Below, one piece after another: positions 17,247-27,702 of a stretch of DNA of 64,000 nucleotides. The notes beneath the pieces were generated by a model, which saw only the letters and a list, made by a program, of their open reading frames with translations, made no database searches and was not told the origin of the DNA. The position numbers and the translations under genes are program-made. Source of the stretch: Gemmata massiliana (GTDB taxonomy: Bacteria > Planctomycetota > Planctomycetia > Gemmatales > Gemmataceae); contig HG799465.1 of assembly GCA_000531095.1 (NCBI GenBank), positions 1-64,000 on the forward strand, given 5' to 3'. How positions within the stretch are numbered: position 1 is the stretch's first letter; each line of letters begins with the position of its first letter.

Positions 17247-18839
17247 TTACGACAGAAACCGACGGAGCACGTTCTCGGTGACGCGCGAAACGGTTTCGTC
17301 CACCGGCAGCGACGCGACGAAGTTGATCGAGCCGACGGAGAACACCTCGCCGCCCGATGGTGTGGAGAGGGTGAGCATGTCGGCGCCGCCGTTGTCGGGG
17401 TTGAGTCCTCGCGCGATGACCCGCACGTTGTTCGGTGAGTGCGGCGACACCTTGTCCGTTTCGTGCCCGGACGCACCACTCGGGCAACGCATGTGCAAGC
17501 ACTTCTCGCCGAACGTGTCGCCAATCTTCAGGCCCGTATCCGCAAAAGCCCAGTGCGAGGCGTCCCGCACGCGGTACGGCGCGCCGGTCATGGCGCCCGC
17601 GGGCGTGAACACGCACCCTAGGAGATTCGCTTCGGATTCGTGGCGCATCGCGTAGCGGCTCTCGTACCCGCCCAAACCCGCGACATCCAACCCCGCGATC
17701 TTTCCGTTGTGGTGAAGTACGGCCCCTGTGGGGAGCAACTCCACCGCGCAGTTCAGTCCGTTGCCGCCGAGGTATACGAGCCGCCCGCCCTCCTCGAACA
17801 CCCACTGCTTCACGCGCGCGTACATGCGCGGCGTCCAGTATTCGGGGTGAACCGCGAGCACAAGAACGCGGTACTGCGACAGGTCGAGCGTGCCGTCGTC
17901 GAACTGCGTTTCGGCGAAGTAGTCGTAGGCGAATCCCTGGCGTTCGAGCCAGCCGAGGAGCCGCCATTCGGCCGGCGCGAGGTGGCACGCTTGTCGGCCC
18001 TCGATCGGGTCCGTGATCTGCTCCGCGAAGTCGATGTGGTTGAACGGCTCGGGCCGGTCGAACGAGAGCGGCGGGTAGTGATCCGCGCCCCACGTAAAGA
18101 ACCCCAAGTCGGAATAGCGATTCAGTTCCGCGCGGGCGTTGATCGTGGGCGTTGGAGGGAGGCCGTCCGCGTGGATGTAATTGCTGCGGCCCCCGAAGTT
18201 GTTGTAAGCGTTCCAGGTGAAGTTCGACGCGAGCACCGCCATCTTTGCGGTGGGGCGCGCCGGTGCGACGATCCACGGGAAGCTGAATTGCCGGCCGCTC
18301 GCGGTCGAGGCCCGAAAGTAGTACAGCCCGCTCCGCTCCGGCCCCGCGACGTGCTGCGAATGCACCGAGTTCGCGTAGCCAACTTTGTTCCACTCCGCGC
18401 CGGTCTGCGTGTAGTCGCCGTCCGGTGTGATTTGCATCACGGCACGCGGACCGTGCTCATCATGCCAGCCGAGCGACCGCACGAACTCCGGTCGCCAACC
18501 GTACCGCCACAGTTCGAGCTTGTACGGCTCGACCGAATGAACGCGAAACTCAGAAGCTTCCCCGCTACGCACCCACTTCGGCCAGGCGTACCCGAGTAAC
18601 CCGTCGGAGAGCAGTCGGAAGTGGTGCGGTGTGGGGCCGGGTACCGTGACTCGGCTGAACTTCGCGCCGTACCCCGGCTTTTGAAGCACCACGCGGTACT
18701 CGCCGGGCGGCAAATCGAGATGAACCGCACCGGATGCGCGCGACCGCACGTCCCACGACTCACCCGCACTGTTGATGAACTCCATCACCACATCGGGCAA
18801 GGCAACGAACCGCTCGTCGCTGACGTAACCGACCAGCAT
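17247..18839 (-). CDS. N,N-dimethylformamidase large-subunit-like protein
   Basis: 530 residues. The N-terminal beta domain (about 20-90, ending in SGAVHLDLPPGEYRVVLQKP) looks like a carboxypeptidase-regulatory-type fold. A long C-terminal domain follows, with WNAYNNFGGRSNYI, FDRPEP, the glutamine-amidotransferase-like core RVLVLAVHPEYW and GGRLVYLGGNGLNC. This combination is that of DmfA2, the beta subunit of N,N-dimethylformamidase, though many homologues in environmental bacteria have unknown substrates. No small alpha subunit (DmfA1) is encoded next to it, so DMF hydrolysis is doubtful. The ATG at 18839 gives MLVGYVSDERF. Confidence 0.7.
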   Translation of the reverse strand: MLVGYVSDERFVALPDVVMEFINSAGESWDVRSRASGAVHLDLPPGEYRVVLQKPGYGAKFSRVTVPGPTPHHFRLLSDGLLGYAWPKWVRSGEASEFRVHSVEPYKLELWRYGWRPEFVRSLGWHDEHGPRAVMQITPDGDYTQTGAEWNKVGYANSVHSQHVAGPERSGLYYFRASTASGRQFSFPWIVAPARPTAKMAVLASNFTWNAYNNFGGRSNYIHADGLPPTPTINARAELNRYSDLGFFTWGADHYPPLSFDRPEPFNHIDFAEQITDPIEGRQACHLAPAEWRLLGWLERQGFAYDYFAETQFDDGTLDLSQYRVLVLAVHPEYWTPRMYARVKQWVFEEGGRLVYLGGNGLNCAVELLPTGAVLHHNGKIAGLDVAGLGGYESRYAMRHESEANLLGCVFTPAGAMTGAPYRVRDASHWAFADTGLKIGDTFGEKCLHMRCPSGASGHETDKVSPHSPNNVRVIARGLNPDNGGADMLTLSTPSGGEVFSVGSINFVASLPVDETVSRVTENVLRRFLS

Positions 18840-18986
18840 GGGCGTCTCCGAACGTATTGAGGCAGTGAAGAGTTTGGACAGAATTAACGGGATCAACAAG
18901 ATCAAGCAAAGAAACTTGTCAGGCCCCAATAGACCGCATTCACGATAGGTGCGAATTCGTAGTGTAGGTGTACGAACCTGCCCCTC

Positions 18987-19328
18987 GTGGATGCCCCGAT
19001 GATCGCGCGTCTGGACCACCTGCGAAAGCACCCGATCGTGTTTGAGCACCTGACGGGGTTGCCCGTAGCGGTGTTCGACGCGCTGGCTGCGGACCTGGTT
19101 CCGGCGGTCGAGGCGGGGCACCGCAAGAGTCTCGAGCGACCCGACCGACAGCGGGCCGTCGGTGGGGGCGACAACTTCGACCTGTGCACCGCGGACCAAC
19201 TGCTGTTGACCGTCATCGGGTTGCGCCGGAACCCGACCAACGAGGTGCTCGGGTTCCTGTTCGGGGTGTCCGACTCGACGGCCCGCCGGGTGCGGCCCCG
19301 GTGCGCGCCGGTACTGGAGCGAGCCTAA
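18987..19328 (+). pseudogene. 5' fragment of an IS5-like DDE transposase
   Basis: 113 codons starting MDAPMIARLDHLRKHP and containing HLTGLPVAVFDAL, AVGGGDNFDL and FLFGVSDSTARRV. These form the N-terminal helix-turn-helix part of a planctomycete-type transposase, where TADQLLLTVIGLRRNPT precedes a catalytic domain that is missing. A stop follows VLERA, about 40% of normal length. No terminal repeats are clear. A relic of an insertion sequence. Confidence 0.65.
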
Positions 19329-19382
19329 CCACTACCAAGCGCGTAGGGTAGACCAGTGCACCCCTGATGCCTCATGAGCCAA

Positions 19383-19482
19383 AATCATTCTCCTGTCTGA
19401 TCCGCGTAATCTGCGTGATCCGCGGCTCTGTTCTCTGCCTTTCGATCACCGTCTTGATCCGTGTTTTCTGTGTTTATCCGTG
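19383..19482. repeat. Period-9/10 dispersed repeat
   Basis: Contains ATCCGCGTA, ATCTGCGTG and ATCCGCGG in a row, then a diverged second run (GATCCGTGTTTTCTGTGTT and ATCCGTGG). Same family as 8740, 25120, 25494 and 39957. Intergenic, near the 3' end of the aldo/keto reductase gene. Confidence 0.6.
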
Positions 19483-19500
19483 GCGGCTTTCGCCTTCCCC

Positions 19501-20535
<1,035 letters not shown>

Positions 20536-20605
20536 CGCGTCCTCGACGTGCAGTGAATTCGGGCGACACTCTGCACGCCGTTATACTCGAATCCGCACCC
20601 GAAGC

Positions 20606-21307
20606 TTACGCAGCACCGGATTGTGGCGGCTCGCCCAGCGCCTTTCGGAGCGGGCAGTTGTCCGGAGCGGATTCGCCCTTGCGGTAGCGGTCGAGTAGCT
20701 CCTGCGACCGGCGCGCGAGCATGCGCCGAACCTCCCGGCGCTTCCCCTTCACGCGCGGGATGGTCATGGAATCGTAAGCGGTCGTCTGGTGCCGCATCCA
20801 CGCGATGACGGCGGCTTCGGCGCGCTGCTCTACGGGGATTCGCTTGGTGCGCGCGACGGTTCCGCTCCCGACGGGCGTGGCGTGGTCGGCCACCGCACGT
20901 GCGAGTCGGTCCGCGAGATCCGCGTGCAGCGCGGGGAACTTCAGAAATGCGCGAACCGCGAGCCAGAACTCCTCGACGTACTCGGTCTGGGCCTTGTCGC
21001 GGCGCCCGGCGTCGGCCTTCTTGCGGCGCGCGTAGGCTTCCGTGGAGCGCTCGGCTTCGAGTTCGGCCTTCACCGCATCCACGGTCGCGGCCGGCGCCCA
21101 AACGCCGCGCGAGAACACTTTCCGCCCCCGCTTCTCCGCGACGGACCAGCTCTCACCCGCGGCACGGATTCGGCGCGTGAGTCCAGCGTCCCCAGGTGGC
21201 ACGAGCACCCAGCCTTCGGGGACCGTGCGAACCGTACCGTCAGGCGCCCGCACCGAGTTCGGGGTCGGGCCGGGGGTGAACGTGGGGAGAGTGTCGTTTG
21301 TGCGCAT
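20606..21307 (-). CDS. DUF2293 domain protein
   Basis: 233 residues. N-terminal half basic and variable (PPGDAGLTRRIRAAG and the GRKVFSRGVWAP block). The C-terminal half contains DUF2293-like features: RIPVEQRAEAAVIAWMRHQTTAYD, then IPRVKGKRREVRRMLARRSQELL. DUF2293 is found in eukaryotes and bacteria and has no known role; the basic helices suggest nucleic-acid contact. The ATG at 21307 is chosen over upstream extensions. Divergent from the ADP-ribosyltransferase-like gene at 21450. Confidence 0.65.
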   Translation of the reverse strand: MRTNDTLPTFTPGPTPNSVRAPDGTVRTVPEGWVLVPPGDAGLTRRIRAAGESWSVAEKRGRKVFSRGVWAPAATVDAVKAELEAERSTEAYARRKKADAGRRDKAQTEYVEEFWLAVRAFLKFPALHADLADRLARAVADHATPVGSGTVARTKRIPVEQRAEAAVIAWMRHQTTAYDSMTIPRVKGKRREVRRMLARRSQELLDRYRKGESAPDNCPLRKALGEPPQSGAA

Positions 21308-21449
21308 TGGGGCAATATCGGCCGAACGGCGCTGGGGCTTCAATCAACTCGCGCGTTGGCTCCGTGTCTATCGGCTGAAAGAGTGCGACGCGAATCGCCG
21401 TAATGACGGTGGCACCAATGAAACAACACCAACTCGTGAGGGCGAAGCG

Positions 21450-22100
21450 ATGAAGCGCATTCTGCGGAAGCTCGGCGTGATGAACAAGAACAAGCTCGGG
21501 AGCTGGAAGCGGTTCAACAATCTGGTAACCACGACCCGCGACCTCATCGCGTTTCACGGGGATAACCGACCACCGGCAATGATCCTTCAAGCCGGGGGGC
21601 TGCACCGCTACATATCCAGCCCAACCAGCACGAAACCCACAATCATGGACGGTGGCGGGACGAAGAACACCGTGACTACCACGACACAAGTGGATGTAGC
21701 GGCGAACTACGCGACCCGGGGCGGGGCCGCGCACCCGACCGCTGTCACCGGGGGCGGCTGGCCCCGGTACATCTACGCCGTATTCATCCGCGCCGGCGAC
21801 GGGATCTATTTGCCGGACGCGCTCCCGGAAGACGATATCGCGCTACCCGGGGTCATCACCACGGCCAACATCAATACTCACGAGGTACTGACCCTCGACG
21901 TCCCCATCGCTCAGGTGATCGGGTGGCGCGGAGTGGCCCAATCGCGAAACGGCGGGGGGCTGAGTTGCGACGCGGGGAGTTTCTTGGCCAACCACCTGTT
22001 CAACCGAACGCTCTTCCCCGGCACCGCGGACGGGGCCGCCCTCCAGCAACTGAACATTCTGAAGACGGCCAGTCCGCTCCCGGTAGCCCAAACTGTCTGA
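21450..22100 (+). CDS. Cholera-toxin-A-like ADP-ribosyltransferase-fold protein
   Basis: 216 residues. Compared by eye with the catalytic chain of cholera toxin: FHGDNRPPAMILQAGGL (35-51) matches YRADSRPPDEIKQSGGL, VTTTT (75-79) sits at the STS strand, RYIYAVFIRAGDGIYLPDALP (106-126) matches the YYIYVI...NDVLG region, and INTHEVLTLDVPIAQVIGWR (141-160) matches DEQEV...IPYSQIYGWYR. Key residues differ: the catalytic Arg is His36 and the ExE motif is THE, keeping only Glu145. It could be an H-x-E-type transferase or an inactive relative. No signal peptide is visible. GAGGG precedes the ATG. Confidence 0.55.
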   Translation: MKRILRKLGVMNKNKLGSWKRFNNLVTTTRDLIAFHGDNRPPAMILQAGGLHRYISSPTSTKPTIMDGGGTKNTVTTTTQVDVAANYATRGGAAHPTAVTGGGWPRYIYAVFIRAGDGIYLPDALPEDDIALPGVITTANINTHEVLTLDVPIAQVIGWRGVAQSRNGGGLSCDAGSFLANHLFNRTLFPGTADGAALQQLNILKTASPLPVAQTV

Positions 22101-22113
22101 CGGTCCGTGTCAG

Positions 22114-24522
22114 TTACAATTTGACCGCCCGTAACCGGAGCGCGTTCGCGATCACGGACACGGAACTCAGGCTCATCGCTGCGGCTGCAATCATTGGGTT
22201 CAGGAGAAGCCCGAACACCGGGTACAGGGCGCCGGCCGCGACCGGAACGCCGAGCAGGTTATAGGCGAACGCGAACATCAGGTTTTGCCGAATGTTCCGC
22301 ATCATGGCCGCGCTCAGAGTTCGCGCCTTCGCGATGCCCCGCAGGTCACCTTTCACCAGCGTCACCCCGGCCGATTCCATCGCCACATCGGTGCCGGTGC
22401 CCATCGCGATGCCCACGTCCGCTGTCGCCAGAGCCGGGGCGTCGTTCACCCCGTCACCGGCCATCGCGACTACGCGCCCTTCAGCGCGGAGCCGGCGAAC
22501 CGCTTCGACTTTCTGCTCCGGGAGAACGTCGGCAATCACCTCATCGATCCCGAGCTTCTTCGCGACCGCGTCGGCGGTAGTGCGGTTGTCCCCGGTTAGC
22601 ATGACCACCCGAACGCCCGCCGCGTGCAGGGTTTTCACCGCGTCGGGCGTTGTGGCTTTGATGGGATCGGCCACACCAATGGCACCGGCCACTTGCCCAT
22701 CCACTGCGACGAACACGACCGTTTGCCCGTCGCGGCGCAGGTCTTCGGCCCGCGTCGCGAAACTGCCCAGATCGCGAATCCCTTCCGCTTCCATCATCGC
22801 CCGATTACCGAGCGCGACGCGCCGATCCGCAACGCGGCCCCGCACGCCCTTCCCAGCCACCGACTCGAAACCCTCGACCGCGGCCGGCGTGACGACACGG
22901 TCTTGCGCGCCCTTCAGGATCGCTGCGGCGAGCGGGTGCTCGCTCCCGCGTTCCAGCCCGGCCGCGAGCCGCAGGAGTTCAATTTCGGTGAACTCGCGTG
23001 CGGGGAGTAGCGTGACCAGCCGCGGTTTGCCTTCGGTGAGGGTGCCGGTCTTGTCCACTACCACCGTGTCCACTTTCTCCATGCGTTCCAGAACATCGGC
23101 CGAACGGATCAGCACGCCGGCCGAAGCCCCGCGCCCGACACCGACCGTGACCGACATCGGGGCTGCCAGCCCGAGTGCGCACGGGCACGCGATGATGAGT
23201 ACCGCGACGGCGTTCACGAGGGCATAAGTCAGGGCCGGTTGCGGGCCGAACAGTGCCCACAGCGCAAACGTGACGATCGCGCACCCGACGACCGCCGGAA
23301 CGAACCACGCGGCCACGCGGTCGGCGAGTTTCTGCACCGGTGCGCGGCTCCGTTGTGCTTCGCCCACCAGCCGAACAATACGCGCAAGAACTGTTCCACC
23401 GCCCACTTCGGTCGCGGCCATCACGAACGACCCGGTGGTGTTCACGGTTCCGCCGGTCACTGTGTCGCTGGGCTGTTTCGGCACCGGGATCGGCTCGCCC
23501 GTGAGCATCGATTCGTCCACCACGCCCGAGCCTTCGGCCACGGTCCCGTCCACGGGAACCTTTTCACCGGGGCGCACGCGCAGTTTGTCGCCGACGTGAA
23601 CGTGACTGAGCGGAACGTCCTCCTCCGCGCCGTTCGGGCTGATGCGCCGGGCGGTAGCGGGAGCGAGAGCCAGGAGCGCCCGAATCGCGGCACCGGTGCT
23701 GCGTCGGGCGCGGAGTTCGAGTACCTGTCCCAGCAACACGAGTGTCACAATGACGGCAGCGGCCTCGAAGTACGTCGGGATCGTACCGTGAGCGTCGGTG
23801 AATTCGGTCGGGAACACGTCCGCAGCCAGGGTCGCAACCGCGCTGTACACCCAGGCCGCGCTGGTGCCCAGCACAATGAGCGTGAACATGTTCGCGGACC
23901 GGTGACGCAGTGCTTGCGCCGCCCGCACGAAGAACGGCCACCCGGCCCAGAACACGACCGGCGTGGACAGCACGAACCCGATCCAGTTCGCGGCCAGCAT
24001 CAGGCCGTGTGGTAAATGCACCCCCGGAATCATCGGGAGCATCGCGAGGACGAACACGGGAAGCGTGAGCACGCCCGCGATCACGAACCGCCGGCGCATG
24101 TCGCGCAGTTCCGAATCGTCCTCTTCGCCCGCTTGCGGGATCATCGGCTCCAGCGCCATCCCGCACTTGGGACAGGTACCGGGGCCGTCGTTCACCACCT
24201 CGGGGTGCATCGGGCAGGTGTACTTTGCGGTCCCCGTCGGGTCCGTTGGTGCGGGCGAGTGTTGATGCGCGCTCTTCGCCCCACCACAGCACGAATGTGC
24301 CTCGGGAGCGTGCGTGGAAGTCGTGTACCGGACGGGATCGGCCTCGAACTTCGCGAGGCAGTGCCGGCTGCAAAAGTGGTACGTCGTGCCCGCGTGGGTG
24401 GCGGCACCGACCGCCGTGGATGGGTCGACGGTCATTCCGCACACGGGATCGACCGCCGATTCCGCTACGAGCGACAAAGAAAACGAGGGGCGTTTCTCGC
24501 TGTTATGGTCGTGGGGGTTCAT
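22114..24522 (-). CDS. copA: Copper-translocating P-type ATPase with YHS and metal-binding N-terminus
   Basis: 802 residues. Domains in order: a His/Asp-rich start, a YHS domain ([10 protein letters not shown] to YHFCSRHC), a heavy-metal-binding domain ([19 protein letters not shown]), then a P1B ATPase. The ATPase has eight membrane helices, the TGE-type [20 protein letters not shown] (CPC metal site), the phosphorylated Asp in [18 protein letters not shown] and [10 protein letters not shown]. The CPC motif and the YHS/CPMHP N-terminus indicate Cu(I)/Ag(I) export. It lies downstream of a MerR gene on the same strand, with a MerR-type operator between. Confidence 0.92.
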   Translation of the reverse strand: MNPHDHNSEKRPSFSLSLVAESAVDPVCGMTVDPSTAVGAATHAGTTYHFCSRHCLAKFEADPVRYTTSTHAPEAHSCCGGAKSAHQHSPAPTDPTGTAKYTCPMHPEVVNDGPGTCPKCGMALEPMIPQAGEEDDSELRDMRRRFVIAGVLTLPVFVLAMLPMIPGVHLPHGLMLAANWIGFVLSTPVVFWAGWPFFVRAAQALRHRSANMFTLIVLGTSAAWVYSAVATLAADVFPTEFTDAHGTIPTYFEAAAVIVTLVLLGQVLELRARRSTGAAIRALLALAPATARRISPNGAEEDVPLSHVHVGDKLRVRPGEKVPVDGTVAEGSGVVDESMLTGEPIPVPKQPSDTVTGGTVNTTGSFVMAATEVGGGTVLARIVRLVGEAQRSRAPVQKLADRVAAWFVPAVVGCAIVTFALWALFGPQPALTYALVNAVAVLIIACPCALGLAAPMSVTVGVGRGASAGVLIRSADVLERMEKVDTVVVDKTGTLTEGKPRLVTLLPAREFTEIELLRLAAGLERGSEHPLAAAILKGAQDRVVTPAAVEGFESVAGKGVRGRVADRRVALGNRAMMEAEGIRDLGSFATRAEDLRRDGQTVVFVAVDGQVAGAIGVADPIKATTPDAVKTLHAAGVRVVMLTGDNRTTADAVAKKLGIDEVIADVLPEQKVEAVRRLRAEGRVVAMAGDGVNDAPALATADVGIAMGTGTDVAMESAGVTLVKGDLRGIAKARTLSAAMMRNIRQNLMFAFAYNLLGVPVAAGALYPVFGLLLNPMIAAAAMSLSSVSVIANALRLRAVKL

Positions 24523-24560
24523 GGCGCGTTACTCCGAACGGATCGTGTCTCACCGTTCAA

Positions 24561-24592
24561 AGTTTACGGCCCGTACCTAAGTACGGAGTCAA
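24561..24592 (-). promoter_or_regulatory. MerR-type operator and promoter of the copper ATPase
   Basis: Minus strand: -35 TTGACT (24587-24592), a 20-bp spacer and -10 TAAACT (24561-24566). The spacer holds the perfect dyad CCGTAC-TTAG-GTACGG (24571-24586). An over-long 19-20 bp spacer with a central dyad is the hallmark of promoters untwisted by MerR-family activators. It lies between the MerR gene (24620-25042) and copA (starts 24522). Confidence 0.85.
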
Positions 24593-24619
24593 GTAGGAGG
24601 CGAGTAAAAACGCATGATT

Positions 24620-25042
24620 TCACACGGAATCATTTGCTGCGTCTCGCGTTCGGGCGATCGCAGTGATGATCGGGCAACCGCCCGCCGGCCCCGACCCGTG
24701 GCAGGTCGCGACGAGTTGCGTGAGGGCCTCGCGCATTGCTTCCAGGTCGCGGATGCGCTGGTCGATGTCGGCCAGCTTCGCCACCGCCTTCGCCCGCACG
24801 TCCTGGCGGTCGGCGCCCGGGTCGGCGCGCAGCGCGAGCAGTTCCTTGATGTCTTTGAGTTGGAACCCGAGGAGTTGGGCGCGCCGAATGAACTCGACCC
24901 GCTCGACGGTGCCCTCTGGGTACTGGCGATACCCAGACGCGCGTCGCATCGGTTCGGGCAGCAGCCCCTCGCGCTCGTAGAACCGGAGTGTCTCCACTCC
25001 AACTCCAGCCCGTTTCGCGACTTGCCCGCTCGTAAGTGTCAT
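24620..25042 (-). CDS. MerR-family metal-responsive regulator
   Basis: 140 residues. An N-terminal winged helix (SGQVAKRAGVGVETLRFYEREGLL) is followed by the RRASGYRQYPEGTVERVEFIRRAQ region, a coiled dimerisation helix (about 80-115) and a C-terminal metal loop with cysteines in CHGSGPAGGCP. The two-cysteine loop spaced by eight residues suits the CueR-type or MerR-type group. It probably activates the copA promoter at 24561-24592, 27 nt beyond its stop. The ATG at 25042 is preferred over an upstream in-frame ATG. Confidence 0.88.
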   Translation of the reverse strand: MTLTSGQVAKRAGVGVETLRFYEREGLLPEPMRRASGYRQYPEGTVERVEFIRRAQLLGFQLKDIKELLALRADPGADRQDVRAKAVAKLADIDQRIRDLEAMREALTQLVATCHGSGPAGGCPIITAIARTRDAANDSV

Positions 25043-25119
25043 GGGTGTTACTCCGATGAACACATTTTACGCCCGGACTCGTGCCGTGAGGGAGAACAGA
25101 GCAGGCATCGGCCATAGAA

Positions 25120-25539
25120 GGCAGAGAACAGAGCCGCGGATAACGCCGATAACGCGGATCCGACACGAAAAGAATGCATACTTGATTTTTAGCCCCGATA
25201 GGGGCGAAAGCGAGTAGCCAGGGGTGGAGCGAAGCGCAACCCCTGGCGGGCTCCCGCGAACCCCGACGTTTCGTTTTCGATGCGATCCGCTCCCGCGAAC
25301 CCCGACATTTCGTTTTCGCGCGATCCGCTCCCGCGCACTCACCTTGTCGAACCTGGCGGGCTCCCGCGAACCCCGACGTTTTGGTTTGGAGATCTCCGGC
25401 GTTCTGAGATTTCCAGAATCGCGCCAGGGGTTGCGCGCGTTGCTTCACCCCTGGCTACACGCCTGCGCCCCTACCGGGGCTACAAAACACTGCTGTCTGA
25501 TCCCCGTAATCTGCGTGATCCGCGGTTCTGTTCTCCGCC
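25120..25539. repeat. Nested palindrome of dispersed repeats
   Basis: Three layers. Outer arms: period-9 repeat with flanks (GGCAGAGAACAGAGCCGCGG from 25120; its near complement CCGCGGTTCTGTTCTCCGCC ends at 25539). Middle arms: AGCCCCGATAGGGGCG...CCAGGGGT (25191-25250), mirrored at 25424-25481 by CCAGGGGTT...CTACCGGGGCT. Core: about 30-bp copies of CTCCCGCGAACCCCGACGTT at 25251, 25290 and 25361 (period 39 for the first two) with a partial copy at 25328. It fills the gap between the divergent merR and glgB genes. Frames open through it are not called. Confidence 0.8.
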
Positions 25540-25703
25540 CTCAGTTCTCTGCAACTCTTTTCCGATCTTCGCCTGCGCGCGGCACAATCGTTGCAACGAC
25601 TGCACTTCTTACCTTGAAGCGCGCCCGCGCGACTGGCGGTTGGGCCGCGAATCCGGTACTTCTTCCTTATCTCCTCACACTCTCAATCGTGCTAGGGTCA
25701 TCA

Positions 25704-27677
25704 ATGAGTCACGCCGGCGAAACGTCCAAGTTCCTGCCGTTCGGCTCGGACCCCGCGCCCGCAGCGCCCAACCCTTCTGCTCCCGGCGAGTACGGCTGGT
25801 TCGGCCCGCAGGACATGTACCTCTTTAACGAGGGCAGTCACCTCCGGCTCTACGACAAGCTCGGTTCGCACCTCGCGACCGTGAACGGGGCGAGCGGGTA
25901 CCACTTCTCGGTGTGGGCGCCGAACGCGGACTACGTCAGCGTGGTCGGCGACTTCAACGGGTGGGACCGCGGGAAGAACCCGCTGCGCGCCGTCGGCTCG
26001 TCGGGCGTGTGGGGCGGGTTCATCGCGGGTGTGAAGACGGGTTCCTGTTACAAGTACCACGTCGCCGCGCCCGGCGGGTTCATCGCCGAGAAGACGGACC
26101 CGTTCGCGTTCACCTGCGAGATCCCGCCGAAGGCCGCCGCGGTGACCTGGGATCTGGGCTACCAGTGGAACGACGCGGACTGGATGGCGAAGCGCAAATC
26201 GAAGGGCGCTCACGACAAACCGGTGAGCATTTACGAGGTCCACCTCGGGTCGTGGATGCGCGAGGCCGACCCGCCGTACCACTCGTTGAACTACCGCGAC
26301 ATCGCCCCGAAGCTCGCGGCGTACTGCCAGGACATGGGGTTCACGCACGTCGAACTGCTGCCGATCACGGAGCACCCGTTCTTCGCGTCGTGGGGGTACC
26401 AGACGACCGGGTACTTCGCCGCGACCAGCCGGTACGGGACGCCGCAAGACCTGATGTTCCTCGTGGACACGCTGCACCAGCACGGCGTCGCGGTGATCCT
26501 CGACTGGGTGCCGAGCCACTTCGCGACCGACGCCTGGGCGCTGTCGCGGTTCGACGGGACCGCCCTCTTCGAGCACGCGGACGCCAAACAAGGGTTCCAC
26601 CCGGACTGGGGCAGCTACGTCTTCAACTACAGCCGGCACGAGGTGCGCAGCTTCCTGCTCTCGTCCGCGATGTTCTGGCTCGACAAGTACCACATCGACG
26701 GGCTGCGGGTCGACGCGGTCGCGTCCATGCTGTACCTGGACTACTCGCGCAAGGCGGGCGAGTGGGTGCCGAACCAGTACGGCGGGCGCGAGAACATCGA
26801 CGCGGTGAACTTCCTGCGCCGGTTCAACGAGGAAGTGTACAAGCACTTCCCGGACGTGCAGACGTTCGCGGAGGAATCGACCGCGTGGCCGATGGTGTCG
26901 CGCCCCACGTATGTCGGCGGCTTGGGCTTCGGCTACAAGTGGGACATGGGCTGGATGCACGACACGCTCAAATACTTCATGATGGACCCGGTCCACCGGA
27001 AGCACCACCAGAACGATCTCACGTTCCGCATGCTCTACGCCTACAACGAGAGTTTCGTGATGCCGCTCTCGCACGACGAGGTGGTGCAGGGCAAGGGGCC
27101 GCTCTGGGACAAGATGGCCGGCGACGAGTGGCAGAAGTACGCGGGCATGCGCCTGCTCTTCGCCTACCAGTGGGGCATGACCGGCAAGAAACTCATCTTC
27201 ATGGGCGACGAGATCGCCCAGCGCCAGGAGTGGCGGCACGACCAGAGCATCGACTGGCACCTTTTGAAGTTCACCCCCCACAAGGGCGTGCAGGGGGTGG
27301 TGCGCGACCTGAACAAGCTCTACGCGGCCGAACCCGCGCTACACGAACTGGACAACCAGCCCGGCGGGTTCGAGTGGATCGACTGCACCGACGCCGCGAA
27401 CAGCGTCATCGCCTGCATGCGGAAGGGGAAGGGCGACGACGTCATCGTCATCGTTTACAACTTCACGCCGATCCCGCGCCACAACTACCGCGTGGGCGTG
27501 CCGGGGCCGGGTGCGTGGACCGAGGTGCTGAACACTGATGCCGGGGTGTACGGCGGGAGCAACGTCGGAAACTCGGGTAGCGTGTACGCGGAGTTCCAGC
27601 CGCTGCACGGCCAAAAATATTCCGTGTCGCTGAATCTGCCTCCGTTGGGCGCCGTCTTCTTCAAGGGGAAACTGTAG
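25704..27677 (+). CDS. glgB: 1,4-alpha-glucan branching enzyme
   Basis: 657 residues. An N-terminal CBM48 domain (YHFSVWAPNADYVSVVGDFNGWD, about 60-160) is followed by a GH13 catalytic barrel: VELLPITEHP, nucleophile region DGLRVDAVASM, acid/base Glu in QTFAEESTAWP, third carboxylate in PLSHDEVVQGKG, and a C-terminal beta domain. It forms alpha-1,6 branches in glycogen. The ATG at 25704 starts MSHAGETSKFL; the frame is open far upstream, but only through the repeat block, so that extension is rejected. The other glycogen genes are not in the window. Confidence 0.93.
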   Translation: MSHAGETSKFLPFGSDPAPAAPNPSAPGEYGWFGPQDMYLFNEGSHLRLYDKLGSHLATVNGASGYHFSVWAPNADYVSVVGDFNGWDRGKNPLRAVGSSGVWGGFIAGVKTGSCYKYHVAAPGGFIAEKTDPFAFTCEIPPKAAAVTWDLGYQWNDADWMAKRKSKGAHDKPVSIYEVHLGSWMREADPPYHSLNYRDIAPKLAAYCQDMGFTHVELLPITEHPFFASWGYQTTGYFAATSRYGTPQDLMFLVDTLHQHGVAVILDWVPSHFATDAWALSRFDGTALFEHADAKQGFHPDWGSYVFNYSRHEVRSFLLSSAMFWLDKYHIDGLRVDAVASMLYLDYSRKAGEWVPNQYGGRENIDAVNFLRRFNEEVYKHFPDVQTFAEESTAWPMVSRPTYVGGLGFGYKWDMGWMHDTLKYFMMDPVHRKHHQNDLTFRMLYAYNESFVMPLSHDEVVQGKGPLWDKMAGDEWQKYAGMRLLFAYQWGMTGKKLIFMGDEIAQRQEWRHDQSIDWHLLKFTPHKGVQGVVRDLNKLYAAEPALHELDNQPGGFEWIDCTDAANSVIACMRKGKGDDVIVIVYNFTPIPRHNYRVGVPGPGAWTEVLNTDAGVYGGSNVGNSGSVYAEFQPLHGQKYSVSLNLPPLGAVFFKGKL

Positions 27678-27702
27678 CCCGACTCGCACTCGGAGGTTCG
27701 CA

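Noticed and set aside
25251-25389. CRISPR-like array of 30-bp repeats
   Set aside because: The repeats are too few, the spacing is unequal (about 10 and 40 bp), they diverge, and there are no cas genes.
25224-25703. N-terminal extension of glgB
   Set aside because: The frame is open, but only through dispersed GC-rich repeats; the branching enzyme aligns from the ATG at 25704.
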